IMG/VR virus record: IMGVR_UViG_3300013307_000023
Location: 1 to 53,780 of that record
Source: a virus
Length of the DNA stretch: 53,780 nucleotides
Direction: 5' to 3' (one strand)
The notes beneath the pieces were generated by a model, which saw only the letters and a list, made by a program, of their open reading frames with translations, did not search any database and was not told the origin of the DNA. A program made the position numbers and the translations under genes. Below are positions 6,928 through 14,433 of the stretch, one piece after another (within the stretch, counting starts at the first letter, position 1; each line of letters opens with the position of its first letter).

Positions 6928-7173
6928 TTAGTGCTGGATCAGTTGTACCAGATGCACGATGTGGATTACAACCTGTACGAGTACAAAGATTTCGAATCCC
7001 ACCGCGGCGATCCAGGCACTGAATCCGAAAATGACCGTCCACACCTTCTGGTCAGTCAGCGCGTAGATCAGAAGACCGATACCGGCTACTACCCAGAAGA
7101 GAATGACTGCGGCGATGGGGCCAAGGACGAACCAAAGCACCCCCGCGACGATTGTTGCTGTAATTGGGTCCAT
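6928..7173 (-). CDS. Multi-pass small membrane protein
   Basis: 81 residues from the ATG at 7173, chosen over an upstream in-frame ATG because a TATAAC -10 box lies exactly 6 bases before it. Almost wholly hydrophobic: segments at about 5-35 and 44-75 predict two to three membrane passes. First gene of the SPFH unit, 27 bases before it. Function unknown. Confidence 0.7.
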   Translation of the reverse strand: MDPITATIVAGVLWFVLGPIAAVILFWVVAGIGLLIYALTDQKVWTVIFGFSAWIAAVGFEIFVLVQVVIHIVHLVQLIQH

Positions 7174-7179
7174 AGTTGT

Positions 7180-7185
7180 GTTATA
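7180..7185 (-). promoter_or_regulatory. Leaderless -10 element TATAAC (minus strand)
   Basis: Read on the minus strand, TATAAC is followed by 6 bases and then the ATG at 7173. A -35 candidate TGGAAA (4/6) sits 17 bases upstream, inside the 3' end of the NadR-like gene. It would drive the membrane protein and SPFH genes. Confidence 0.6.
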
Positions 7186-8221
7186 CGTGCGACTCGTACT
7201 CTTTTCCAATCCGAGTGTACTGAAGTTCGTCACCCGGCCACTTGTCGAGAAGAATCTTCTGGACTGCCTTGATCCTGGTGTACGCGAAGTTCGCTCCGTC
7301 CTTCACGTACACGTACGGAAGGTCAAAGCGCTCGCACAGGTCAATCCAGTACTGATCGGAGGACTCTCTGACATTCCCGCCGTATCTCAACGGGTCAGGC
7401 TCGAACGGGATGTCAGATGACAGAATCACGTACAAGTCACTCTGGTAAGCGTCGGCATCCTCGTAGAGACCGGCAGGAACGTTGTCTGGGTCGTACATTT
7501 CCCAGTACCCCACGGTGGAGAACAGGTCCGTATCGAAGATATCGAACTCCGAATCCCGGTCCCGCTCAGCCATCGCTTGAAGTGCAAGCTGGCCGTGCCA
7601 GATGTTCACCATTTTCTCGTGAGTGACTTCTGCGCCCACCGATTCGAGATATGGGCGTGCCCACTCGAAATACCACTTGGTGTTCTGCATGTCATCTGCC
7701 AGGCCTTGAGCCGTGGTGGTCTTTCCCACGGATTCGGCACCGAAGATGGTCACACTCTTCTTCAGGTGGGGGCGAAACTCTGGAAGAATGTCGTCCCAGT
7801 AGAAGCGGTAGTCCTCACGGACCTTTGTTCCCTTGGTGTACGTAATCGTACGGTTCAGGTCATACGGCATGAAGATTCCGTCAACCTCCTCAGCAAGCCG
7901 CACTCCGTACGGCTCTGAGGCCACGATGTAGTCACCTTTGCGGAACCCGAAAGTATGCAGGAATCCTGCCCACATGTCCCAGAAGCCCTCCGCGCCCTCT
8001 GGCTCTTGAGGAAGAACTTTGTGGATGCGCTGTACGCTCACGTTTGCCATGCGATTGGTTGCTTGTACCAGAGACCAGTAGCGCGCCGCCGCGAACGGCT
8101 CTCCGGGCTGGGTGCACAGGATAACTGTGACGGCTTCGGAGAGTTGGGCGGCGAATCTGATGAGGTTTCTATGCCCCTTAGTGGGAGGCATTGCGGTCAT
8201 GAGAACGAATGCTTGCCTCAC
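7181..8221 (-). CDS. nadR: NadR-like bifunctional NMN adenylyltransferase / ribosylnicotinamide kinase
   Basis: 346 residues, GTG start overlapping the previous stop. The N-terminal nucleotidyltransferase domain has PPTKGH at 12-17, the (H/T)xGH signature, and ITYTKGTKVRED near 126-137 matching the second ATP-binding motif of NMN adenylyltransferases. The C-terminal domain has a Walker A GAESVGKTT (161-169) and an FDTDLFST substrate motif (229-236), as in NadR ribosylnicotinamide kinase. Together these convert nicotinamide riboside to NMN and then NAD. No N-terminal repressor domain is present, so it looks purely enzymatic. Third gene of the NAD cassette. Confidence 0.92.
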   Translation of the reverse strand: MRQAFVLMTAMPPTKGHRNLIRFAAQLSEAVTVILCTQPGEPFAAARYWSLVQATNRMANVSVQRIHKVLPQEPEGAEGFWDMWAGFLHTFGFRKGDYIVASEPYGVRLAEEVDGIFMPYDLNRTITYTKGTKVREDYRFYWDDILPEFRPHLKKSVTIFGAESVGKTTTAQGLADDMQNTKWYFEWARPYLESVGAEVTHEKMVNIWHGQLALQAMAERDRDSEFDIFDTDLFSTVGYWEMYDPDNVPAGLYEDADAYQSDLYVILSSDIPFEPDPLRYGGNVRESSDQYWIDLCERFDLPYVYVKDGANFAYTRIKAVQKILLDKWPGDELQYTRIGKEYESHV

Positions 8222-8832
8222 TTGTTCTCCTTCTGAGCCTTGCTCAGGTCTTGGGCGTACAGGCGACCGTCCACGACGTTCACGCCTGCCTCATTGAGTT
8301 CAAAGGTTGTATCGTCATCGTTCTCCGGGTGAACCGATGCAGTGAAGTCTTTGATGACCTGAACCTCGAACCCTGCCTTTGCGAGGTCGATAGCGGTAGC
8401 CTTCACACAATAGTCAAAGGCAAGTCCGATGACACTGACGTTGGTAGCGCCCCACTCCTTAAGGGCCGCATCCAGGTACCATCCGAGGTCGTTCTCACCC
8501 TCGACTCCCGAGTAAGAGGCCCTGTACTGACCCTTGCGGAAGATTTGCGCACCCGCAGAAACGATGTTGAAATCTGCCGCGAATGCCGCCCCCTCCGACT
8601 CTGCCACACAGTGGACAGGCCAGGAGTCGATGTAGTCCGGGTTGTCGGAGAAGTGCGTTCCTGGGTCGATGTGCCAGTCCTTGGTGTATGCCACGGGGAA
8701 CTTGGCAAGCTCGAACGTCGGAATCACGAACTTTGCTGTGAGGTCGGCTACCGCCTGACCTCCCGTGACAGCAAGCGAGCCACCCTCACAGAAATCCTTC
8801 TGAATGTCAACAACTACAAGTGCCTGGGTCAT
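8218..8832 (-). CDS. pncA: Nicotinamidase (isochorismatase superfamily)
   Basis: 204 residues with all expected catalytic and metal residues: Asp9, Lys100 and Cys142 for the triad, and Asp52, His54, His60 with His74 for the metal site. It hydrolyses nicotinamide to nicotinate, feeding the host nicotinate branch of NAD salvage. Start overlaps the pnuC stop (ATGA) and its stop overlaps the nadR start (GTGA), so the three genes are tightly coupled. Confidence 0.9.
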   Translation of the reverse strand: MTQALVVVDIQKDFCEGGSLAVTGGQAVADLTAKFVIPTFELAKFPVAYTKDWHIDPGTHFSDNPDYIDSWPVHCVAESEGAAFAADFNIVSAGAQIFRKGQYRASYSGVEGENDLGWYLDAALKEWGATNVSVIGLAFDYCVKATAIDLAKAGFEVQVIKDFTASVHPENDDDTTFELNEAGVNVVDGRLYAQDLSKAQKENK

Positions 8833-9572
8833 CTTCCTGCCTTTCTGTTGCCCATCGGGTCATAGAACTTTGGCTCTGCGGGAATCTGTGCCTGCATGGA
8901 CTTGCGCCATGCGAGGTAGCCCCAGAGGTTTGCCACTCCAAAGATTACCTGCTGAACCGCCGCAAAGTAAAGTCCCGACTGGAAATACGTGATAGTTCCT
9001 ACGATGTTGACCAAAGTCCACACTGCCCAGGTTTCGATAACCTTGTTGTCCAACATGAACTGAGCGAGGATCGTCAGAACAAGAATCGCCGCATCCATGG
9101 GGGCGAACGAACCCTTGAGAAGGGTCACCGTCAGCACTGCACCGCCGTAGAACGCCGCTGTCACAGCGATGTAGGCGAGCCACCACCATCCCTTGATGTG
9201 GTGCACCGGACGGGTCTTGGAGTCCTTACCCCAACGGAAGTAGCCGTAGAAGAGCGAGAACGTCAGGTAGAAACTCAGCACTGCCGAAGCCAGAAGGTCG
9301 GACTGGAAGTAGAGAACGGCGTACAACGCGCTCGCTACTACGCCGAGAAGGTAGAACGCCCGACGCTGACGAATGCTCAGGAATGTGCAGGCGTAGTTGA
9401 TGCCTGCGGCTGATACTTCAAGCCAATTCGGTGGGCCACTGACCCATCCCACTGCGTACGCGAAGACATACGTCAGAGAAGTGATTCCCAGGGCGATGAG
9501 TGTCGCCTGAACGTAATCGTTTTTGAGGAGATTGGACCGGGTTGGCGCGGTGGGGATGTACGGGATGCTCAT
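8829..9572 (-). CDS. pnuC: PnuC-type nicotinamide riboside transporter
   Basis: 247 residues from an ATG at 9572 that follows a leaderless -10 box (TACAGT, 7 bases). Seven hydrophobic segments, the NWLEV motif after the second helix, the ASALYAVLYFQ region and a C-terminal LWGYLAWRK are characteristic of PnuC. These proteins import nicotinamide riboside by facilitated diffusion and rely on intracellular phosphorylation for trapping, which the NadR kinase two genes on can provide. Confidence 0.9.
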   Translation of the reverse strand: MSIPYIPTAPTRSNLLKNDYVQATLIALGITSLTYVFAYAVGWVSGPPNWLEVSAAGINYACTFLSIRQRRAFYLLGVVASALYAVLYFQSDLLASAVLSFYLTFSLFYGYFRWGKDSKTRPVHHIKGWWWLAYIAVTAAFYGGAVLTVTLLKGSFAPMDAAILVLTILAQFMLDNKVIETWAVWTLVNIVGTITYFQSGLYFAAVQQVIFGVANLWGYLAWRKSMQAQIPAEPKFYDPMGNRKAGR

Positions 9573-9579
9573 AGAACAT

Positions 9580-9608
9580 ACTGTACGCGCCGTTGGCGCA
9601 AAAAGCAA
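9580..9608 (-). promoter_or_regulatory. Leaderless promoter TTGCTT-17-TACAGT for the NAD cassette
   Basis: On the minus strand TTGCTT (9603-9608) and TACAGT (9580-9585) are 17 bases apart, and the pnuC ATG follows the -10 by 7 bases. No Shine-Dalgarno is present. This would drive pnuC, pncA and nadR as one unit. Confidence 0.6.
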
Positions 9609-9615
9609 GAAACTT

Positions 9616-9762
9616 TTAGAAGTCTCCGATTGCCTTGCGCTTGGCGTCCTGGCGAGTGCGAGCACGCTGAGTACGGCTGTCCTTGTGCGGTTCTGCCGCA
9701 GAAGAACGCCGCTTCTCTACCATTGCGCGGTAGAGGTCCGTGGGTTCGTGCTTCTTAGCCAT
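9616..9762 (-). CDS. Small basic protein (48 aa)
   Basis: A 49-codon frame between the clamp and pnuC genes. It starts MAKKHEPTDLY and is dominated by Arg, Lys and Ala, so is probably helical and nucleic-acid- or ribosome-associated. A TATTCT -10 box lies exactly 6 bases before its ATG, the leaderless spacing used elsewhere. Family not recognised. Confidence 0.6.
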   Translation of the reverse strand: MAKKHEPTDLYRAMVEKRRSSAAEPHKDSRTQRARTRQDAKRKAIGDF

Positions 9763-9768
9763 GTTTCT

Positions 9769-9774
9769 AGAATA
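9769..9774 (-). promoter_or_regulatory. Leaderless -10 element TATTCT (minus strand)
   Basis: Read on the minus strand, TATTCT is followed by 6 bases and the ATG at 9762. It overlaps the start of the gap after the clamp stop. No -35 match. Confidence 0.45.
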
Positions 9775-11004
9775 TCACTTAATGAACGATGGCGCTACTA
9801 CCATGAGCGAACCCACAAACTCCCCACTGCTGACATAGATCGGTGTCTGCTTCTGCTTCGACTGCTCTCCGAGCTTGAACGTAACCTCAGTCTCATCGAG
9901 ACAGGCCAGGAACTCCAAGAACTGCTTGTGGTTCACCGTGAAGTCTTTGGCCGCGTCAGGACCGTCGTAGCCGCATGGAATGGTCTCCTGAGAGGAGTTC
10001 CCCTTCTTGTCCCGCGCGTGCACGGTGGTAGTCCACTGGCCCTTCAACTGGCGCAGAGAAATGGTGACAGAGGTAAAGTCAGGATCAGCATTCACGCGCA
10101 CGCGCCTGACCACTCCCGCCAAGTCATCGATATTGACTGTCCAGTTCTCCTGATTCTGGATGGCTGGGGCAAGCACCAGATGATCCACCGCGGGGAATGT
10201 GTAGTTCAATCGCTGACTACGAATGATGTCCTTGCCGAACTTCAGTACCACAGTAGAGTGGTCGGTGCCGATTTCTGCTACACCGCCGTCAAAACGAAGG
10301 AGTTCCTTCATAGCGGTGGCCATGAAGGCAAGAGGGATCGTGGTTTTGAAGGACTTGTCCAGCCCTGGCACAGTCACCTTGTGCGCGCGCACACCATCGC
10401 AGGCGGTCATGACACCCTTAGCGATTTCGGCCTGCATGAGAGAGTGCCGTGCTGTCGTCTTAGACACAGCTGGAAACACCAAATCCATGGCACCGCGAAG
10501 GTCAGAAGCATCCATGGAGAAGAACTCCATGGAGTCGATGTCCACGAAAGTTGGCAATGTGGAGTCTGCTGGCGGGGTCGCCACCTTCCATACCGCAGGC
10601 CCGGATTTGATAGAAGCACGGTCACCGATGACATCGATACGCACCGTATCGTTCGGAACCAATTTCAAGATTTCGGCAACTCTTCGCCCCGGAACCAATG
10701 CCGATCCAGCCATGCGCACCAAGAAGGAGTCGTCCATCTTTGTGATGGCACGCTCACCGTCTGTGGCAGACGCCTGAATGTGGGCAACGGAGAGAGCAGT
10801 GGCCTCGAAGGCTTCAAGGAGAACGTAGTCAGTGTTCGGAAGAATAGCCTTGGTTGGCGCAACAGCGTTGGCGCTCGCAAAAAGCTCAGCCAACTTCTGA
10901 GCAGAACCCTCAATCGAGAGCCGTGAGTCTATTGGCAGAATCTCTGGAATCAGTTCACTCTCTGAACTCTCCATGTTCGCCAAGTCCAGGAGTTCCGTCA
11001 TCAC
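9775..11004 (-). CDS. dnaN: DNA polymerase III beta-like sliding clamp
   Basis: 409 residues in three clamp-type repeats. Diagnostic parts are a central TTARHSLMQAEIA...CDGVRAHKV (about 212-237, equivalent to the ATDGHRLA region) and the C-terminal strand ending SLMVVAPSF, equivalent to the usual MPMR end. Clamps encircle DNA and tether polymerase. A clamp-loader-like ATPase is encoded at 17508, suggesting the phage brings its own processivity system. The start is GTG at 11004 or ATG at 11001; both overlap the upstream stop. Confidence 0.88.
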   Translation of the reverse strand: MMTELLDLANMESSESELIPEILPIDSRLSIEGSAQKLAELFASANAVAPTKAILPNTDYVLLEAFEATALSVAHIQASATDGERAITKMDDSFLVRMAGSALVPGRRVAEILKLVPNDTVRIDVIGDRASIKSGPAVWKVATPPADSTLPTFVDIDSMEFFSMDASDLRGAMDLVFPAVSKTTARHSLMQAEIAKGVMTACDGVRAHKVTVPGLDKSFKTTIPLAFMATAMKELLRFDGGVAEIGTDHSTVVLKFGKDIIRSQRLNYTFPAVDHLVLAPAIQNQENWTVNIDDLAGVVRRVRVNADPDFTSVTISLRQLKGQWTTTVHARDKKGNSSQETIPCGYDGPDAAKDFTVNHKQFLEFLACLDETEVTFKLGEQSKQKQTPIYVSSGEFVGSLMVVAPSFIK

Positions 11005-11246
11005 GCATCCAGAGTGTCAAGAAGTTCTTCGATAATCCCGATTTCAGCATCAAGGTTGTCGGTCAGGCTGTCCTTGAGAAGTCTGGCGTCCTCAACAGAG
11101 TCTACGCCAAACTCATCCTTCAGGAAGGCAAGAGCCGCCCTCTTCTTTTCAAGGGCAGACTCACGTACCACCTGGGCACGTGCCTCATCCTGGGAAGCTT
11201 TGCTAATACGCGCCTGAATGGATGCAAGACGCTGGTCTGTACTCAT
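11001..11246 (-). CDS. Small coiled-coil protein
   Basis: 81 residues, predicted almost entirely helical with two heptad-rich segments (about 1-42 and 58-80) split by a FGVDS turn. It is co-translated with the clamp gene. A leaderless promoter TTGCTC-17-TACGTT lies 6 bases before its ATG. It could be a clamp or nuclease partner, but nothing in sequence proves this. Confidence 0.65.
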   Translation of the reverse strand: MSTDQRLASIQARISKASQDEARAQVVRESALEKKRAALAFLKDEFGVDSVEDARLLKDSLTDNLDAEIGIIEELLDTLDA

Positions 11247-11252
11247 AATCTA

Positions 11253-11281
11253 AACGTACGCCTCTCGGAGTCTCAGAGCAA
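11253..11281 (-). promoter_or_regulatory. Leaderless promoter TTGCTC-17-TACGTT (minus strand)
   Basis: TTGCTC (11276-11281 complement) and TACGTT (11253-11258 complement) are 17 bases apart and the ATG at 11246 follows by 6 bases. The -35 overlaps the end of the nuclease gene. Weak -10 but fitting geometry. Confidence 0.45.
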
Positions 11282-12082
11282 ATTCATGCGCCCGTTGACG
11301 GGCTGGAATCTTGTGCAGGCATGCCGCACGTTACAGAACTTGCAAGCGTCAATCGGTGCATCTGGGTCAAAGTTCTTCTCCCAGATGTCTACACACATGT
11401 CGTTCACATGTTTGAGCAAAATACCGCGCTCTGCATCGTCAAGTACGAACATACGTTCGGTTTCCTTGCAGAGTGGCTGAAGTAGGCCCACCTCAAAGGT
11501 GGGAGCGTCGAACATCACGTCTACAGCTAGATCATAGAAGGAAAGCTGACCCCTGGTCTTCTTCCAGTACTGATTGTCTTTGGTGTGCTTCACATCGTAG
11601 ACTGCCCACTGATCTTCGCCGCGACGAACAATGATGTCCATGAATCCATTGAGGATTACTGTTTCGGAGTGTCCCAATGGGTGGGGAATGCGAAGAGGGG
11701 CCTTGAATGAGAAGTCAACATCGTACTCGTAAGGTAGAACCAACCTGTTAAGGGAGGGTTCGATGTTCCGAACGGCTTCTTGACAATCCGCGATAATTGA
11801 GTCTCGGTCTTTGTCATTCTTCCACCTGAGTTGCTTTCCCTCTTTCTCGATATTCTCCTGCTCGCGCTGGACAATGGATTCAACCATGTCCACCATAAGG
11901 CCGGGATTCGAGTAAGGGTCTCCTGCTAGCCAATCTCGCACAACGCGGTCGGTCACAGTTCCGGGGAAGAACACACGCTGATTCTCCATTGACGCGCCTT
12001 TTCCGGCACGCTGAAGAAAGCCTTTCTGCTTACATTCCATGTGGGAACGAAGCTTAGACCAAGAAATCTTGAGGTCATTCAT
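11273..12082 (-). CDS. Cas4/RecB-like PD-(D/E)XK nuclease with Fe-S cysteines
   Basis: 269 residues. It opens with ISWSKLRSHMEC, the usual first helix of the RecB/Cas4 family. The core motif is GFMDII...VYDVKHT (about 145-165), with DVK in place of the common EXK, followed by QLSFYDLA. Cys17 with Cys247, Cys250 and Cys256 form the four-cysteine 4Fe-4S arrangement of Cas4 and AddB. Probably an exonuclease for recombination or replication. The start at 12082 overlaps the whiB end by 8 bases; an earlier in-frame start is less likely. Confidence 0.85.
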   Translation of the reverse strand: MNDLKISWSKLRSHMECKQKGFLQRAGKGASMENQRVFFPGTVTDRVVRDWLAGDPYSNPGLMVDMVESIVQREQENIEKEGKQLRWKNDKDRDSIIADCQEAVRNIEPSLNRLVLPYEYDVDFSFKAPLRIPHPLGHSETVILNGFMDIIVRRGEDQWAVYDVKHTKDNQYWKKTRGQLSFYDLAVDVMFDAPTFEVGLLQPLCKETERMFVLDDAERGILLKHVNDMCVDIWEKNFDPDAPIDACKFCNVRHACTRFQPVNGRMNLL

Positions 12083-12455
12083 CCGATTGCACTTCCTGCA
12101 CCGAGTTTCCACGCTTTCTCACCTTCGCCCGGAAACCGTACTTTTCGAAAATCTCTGCCGCATCCTCCTTGGAAACGGTTCCACGCTCGAATCTGTATCC
12201 GCCACGGATACCTTCAGACTCGTTGTCCTTGATAGCGTCCTGCAAGCACAATTCCAGCACCGGGCACGTGGCGCAGAGATTCTTAGCTACGCCTTCAAGT
12301 GGGTCTGGCCGGTAATCATCCTTTTCCCAAGTCCCGTGGTCGATATTGTCCCAAGCAGTCTTCATTTCTGGCGCAACAGCGATTGTGTTTACACAAACTG
12401 CGTCATTCCGCCAGTCGTCATTGAACTTGGTCTTTGTCGGCTTACGGTGACTCAA
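12075..12455 (-). CDS. whiB: WhiB-family Fe-S transcriptional regulator
   Basis: 126 residues with the four iron-sulphur cysteines Cys21, Cys61, Cys64 and Cys70 (CxxCxxxxxC) and the GIRGGY turn (82-87), followed by a basic C-terminus for DNA contact. WhiB proteins are confined to actinobacteria and their phages, and act with the principal sigma factor. The start is an unusual TTG overlapping the previous stop (TTGA), and its 3' end overlaps the nuclease gene, so it is embedded in a repair operon. Confidence 0.92.
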   Translation of the reverse strand: MSHRKPTKTKFNDDWRNDAVCVNTIAVAPEMKTAWDNIDHGTWEKDDYRPDPLEGVAKNLCATCPVLELCLQDAIKDNESEGIRGGYRFERGTVSKEDAAEIFEKYGFRAKVRKRGNSVQEVQSDE

Positions 12456-13510
12456 GGCGTTACATCTTCCAGTAGTTGAATACTTGTGGCTTTCACAGGC
12501 TCTTCAATATCCATACGCCGTACGTGGTCGATAATGGAACCTGTCGAAGAAATGTCTAGTGTTGCTCCGGTGACTTCGGCTAGGAAAGAATCTAGGTCCA
12601 TCTTGACTTCCTTCTTCTCCTGAGCCTCTGCGAGCTTGAAAACTTCGCTTGCTGGCTTGTGTGGAATGTCTATAGGCTGGAAACCAAACTCCGGAGTCCA
12701 GAGAGCCACTTGAATCTTGCGAGCTAGGTTGTACTCATGCAGTGAACCTCGGGAGAGTGCGCCCATGTTGGCGAACTCCACACCATCTACGTCGAACTTG
12801 TAGTGAGGCTCATGAATGTGGCCGTAGTAGAGGTAACCGGTGTTCCCCATTGCGTCGGAAACTTCTTCCAAATCCAGAAGGTCAAATAGCACGTTGTCTG
12901 CCACAGTAGGTGGATAGATGGGAGCATGAGTCACCGCTAGGGAGTTGGTGACGTTGTATCGGTTCGCGTGGTCACGGATACTTGAAGCACGCTCTCTCCA
13001 GCCCTCGAAAGCTTCTTCGATAGTCCCCGGAGATAGCCAGCGCTGTTGCCACGGCACACCAAAGATGGGAAGGGTAGGGTGCCAACCATCTAGCTCCCGT
13101 AGCGCTCCTGTGGCGTACATGACGCCTAGCGGCTGGTTCTCTAGGCTCTCAAGCCTGTCACTCGTAATGTCGTGGTTCCCCGTGACCACAAGCGGGGGAC
13201 GCTGGTATAGCTGAGCAACTTTGGTGAGCTTACCCACCAAACGGTGGCTTGTTCGGGAAGGTTGCTTGTGGTTGAAAACGTCACCGGCCCAGACTACGGC
13301 TTCCGCCCTCACCGCTTTTTCTAGTTTTGCGACATAGGCGAGCATGTCTAGGATGTCGTCGCTGTACGTGTCGTAGCACGATGCAGGAGGACGGTCGCTC
13401 AGATGGATGTCACCTACGCAGATAACTCGTATGGATGAGTTCGTGATGACATCCGTTAGCTCTTGGATGGTCAGTCCTGGGTGCTGAGGAACATTGATGC
13501 TACCGGTCAC
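12452..13510 (-). CDS. SbcD/Mre11-like metallophosphoesterase (nuclease subunit)
   Basis: 352 residues. Metal motifs are VGDIHLS (Asp34, His36), WAGDVFNH, VTGNHD, THAPIY and YYGHIHEPH, in the order and spacing of SbcD/Mre11-like DNA nucleases. A C-terminal region of about 90 residues with basic and helical segments would serve as the capping or ATPase-binding part. An SbcC-like ATPase piece is encoded at 15479 on the other strand. The GTG start overlaps the previous stop. Confidence 0.82.
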   Translation of the reverse strand: MTGSINVPQHPGLTIQELTDVITNSSIRVICVGDIHLSDRPPASCYDTYSDDILDMLAYVAKLEKAVRAEAVVWAGDVFNHKQPSRTSHRLVGKLTKVAQLYQRPPLVVTGNHDITSDRLESLENQPLGVMYATGALRELDGWHPTLPIFGVPWQQRWLSPGTIEEAFEGWRERASSIRDHANRYNVTNSLAVTHAPIYPPTVADNVLFDLLDLEEVSDAMGNTGYLYYGHIHEPHYKFDVDGVEFANMGALSRGSLHEYNLARKIQVALWTPEFGFQPIDIPHKPASEVFKLAEAQEKKEVKMDLDSFLAEVTGATLDISSTGSIIDHVRRMDIEEPVKATSIQLLEDVTP

Positions 13511-13689
13511 TTGTCTGCCTCACTCTCTCGCCAAGTCCACCACTGATCCATGCGGTAACCTTTGTGAATCAGTTCACCATTCAAGGTCTTCGCGTGCTTT
13601 TCCAGGGGTTGCTTGCAAACAAGAACCTCTTGGAAGGTGTAGTTTACGGTGTACTTGCTGTGGCAAGACGTGGAGGTATTGACGTGCAT
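13507..13689 (-). CDS. Small hypothetical protein (60 aa)
   Basis: 60 residues, His/Cys/Trp-containing, with no recognised domain. First gene of the SbcD-WhiB-nuclease unit; its stop overlaps the SbcD GTG. The ATG follows a TATAGA -10 box by exactly 6 bases, indicating a leaderless message. Confidence 0.65.
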   Translation of the reverse strand: MHVNTSTSCHSKYTVNYTFQEVLVCKQPLEKHAKTLNGELIHKGYRMDQWWTWRESEADK

Positions 13690-13695
13690 ACCTTA

Positions 13696-13701
13696 TCTAT
13701 A
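13696..13701 (-). promoter_or_regulatory. Leaderless -10 element TATAGA (minus strand)
   Basis: The minus strand reads GCGTATAGATAAGGTATG, nearly identical to the plus-strand sites at 14734 and 17260. Six bases separate TATAGA from the ATG at 13689. The -35 is weak. It drives the SbcD-WhiB-nuclease unit. Confidence 0.65.
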
Positions 13702-13713
13702 CGCCGCAGACTC

Positions 13714-14085
13714 TCAGTCTTCCAGAGGGATTGTCCCTGTGTGCGTAGCATGGTGTCCCGCGCGCCCGCGCGTACGATACTGACGTACCTCGGAGATAAG
13801 CTCCTGAATGTGAGCATGGGCAACTTCCCAGTCACGGGTGTTGGTCTCCCTGGCGAACCGCGGGATAGCCTGCGCGTCAGAGAGCGTTTGGTCCCATGTC
13901 TCCATCATGAGAACAATCTCGTCTACGACCGCCGTCTGGACATTGCCAATCAGGTAGTCGAAGAACGAGGCTCCGTAGGAAGTAAGTACGTGATTTGGAA
14001 AACGTTCACGGAAACGAGATTCGAAATCTTGTACGAAGACATGCCTAGTGTCAGTATCGGCGGGTACTTCTTCAGAATCAGACAT
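13714..14085 (-). CDS. Hypothetical helical protein
   Basis: 123 residues, acidic N-terminus then largely helical. Contains FESRFRERFPNHVLTSYGASFFDYLIG but no motif that I can name. Ribosome binding region AGGGGG upstream of the ATG. It lies 20 bases after the small gene at 14105 and so is probably in the same unit. Confidence 0.65.
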   Translation of the reverse strand: MSDSEEVPADTDTRHVFVQDFESRFRERFPNHVLTSYGASFFDYLIGNVQTAVVDEIVLMMETWDQTLSDAQAIPRFARETNTRDWEVAHAHIQELISEVRQYRTRGRAGHHATHTGTIPLED

Positions 14086-14104
14086 TTTTGCCCCCTAGGT
14101 TCAA

Positions 14105-14314
14105 TCATACTACGATTTCCACGCTCACGTAGACGCCGCCTTCGGCGTACTCGATTACGGCTCGGTACGTAGTGTCTCCGTCAGAAAGCTCGAAAGTTCC
14201 CTCACCAAGCTCGCTGACCACCTTGGAGGCGAGCGCATTGGTCTCCCTTTGTACTTCGCGCACGTGCGACTGTAGGTAGGCAAGACGCTGAAGTTCTAGA
14301 GGAGACACGCTCAT
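14105..14314 (-). CDS. Small hypothetical protein (69 aa)
   Basis: 69 residues from the ATG at 14314, chosen because a near-consensus promoter places its -10 exactly 6 bases upstream; an in-frame ATG 27 bases earlier would lie inside that promoter. An N-terminal helix with HVREVQRETNALA is followed by beta strands. First gene of the minus-strand block. Function unknown. Confidence 0.65.
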   Translation of the reverse strand: MSVSPLELQRLAYLQSHVREVQRETNALASKVVSELGEGTFELSDGDTTYRAVIEYAEGGVYVSVEIVV

Positions 14315-14320
14315 AGAACA

Positions 14321-14349
14321 CTTATACGGCAGTATGCGCACAAAGTCAA
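14321..14349 (-). promoter_or_regulatory. Strong leaderless promoter TTGACT-17-TATAAG (minus strand)
   Basis: TTGACT (complement of 14344-14349) and TATAAG (complement of 14321-14326) have exactly 17 bases between them, and the ATG at 14314 follows after 6 bases. This is the best promoter on the minus strand and would start the leftward early operon. Confidence 0.8.
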
Positions 14350-14374
14350 AAAATGGTGGTAAAGTGTACGTAAC

Positions 14375-14433
14375 GCCCCGCCAGGCTCCGACACTGCCCC
14401 CCAGTCACTCGCTAATTCTGGCGGGGCTTTCTT
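14375..14433 (+). terminator. Terminator-like hairpin with long loop
   Basis: GCCCCGCCAG (14375-14384) pairs perfectly with CTGGCGGGGC (14418-14427) and is followed by TTTCTTG. The 33-base loop is longer than usual and holds a small ACTG/CAGT stem. It could be a terminator, an attenuator or part of a longer regulatory RNA; no open reading frame feeds it from the plus strand. Confidence 0.5.

Noticed and set aside
5830-7272. 480-codon plus-strand open frame across the SPFH gene
   Set aside because: It is opposite clear SPFH and membrane-protein genes, and its translation is low-complexity with no motif.
9523-10926. 467-codon plus-strand open frame across the clamp gene
   Set aside because: Antisense to the sliding clamp, without ribosome site or recognisable domain.
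13018-13026. CGATAGTC in the SbcD-like gene as another late motif
   Set aside because: It differs in the last base, lies in coding sequence of a minus-strand early gene and has the wrong orientation.
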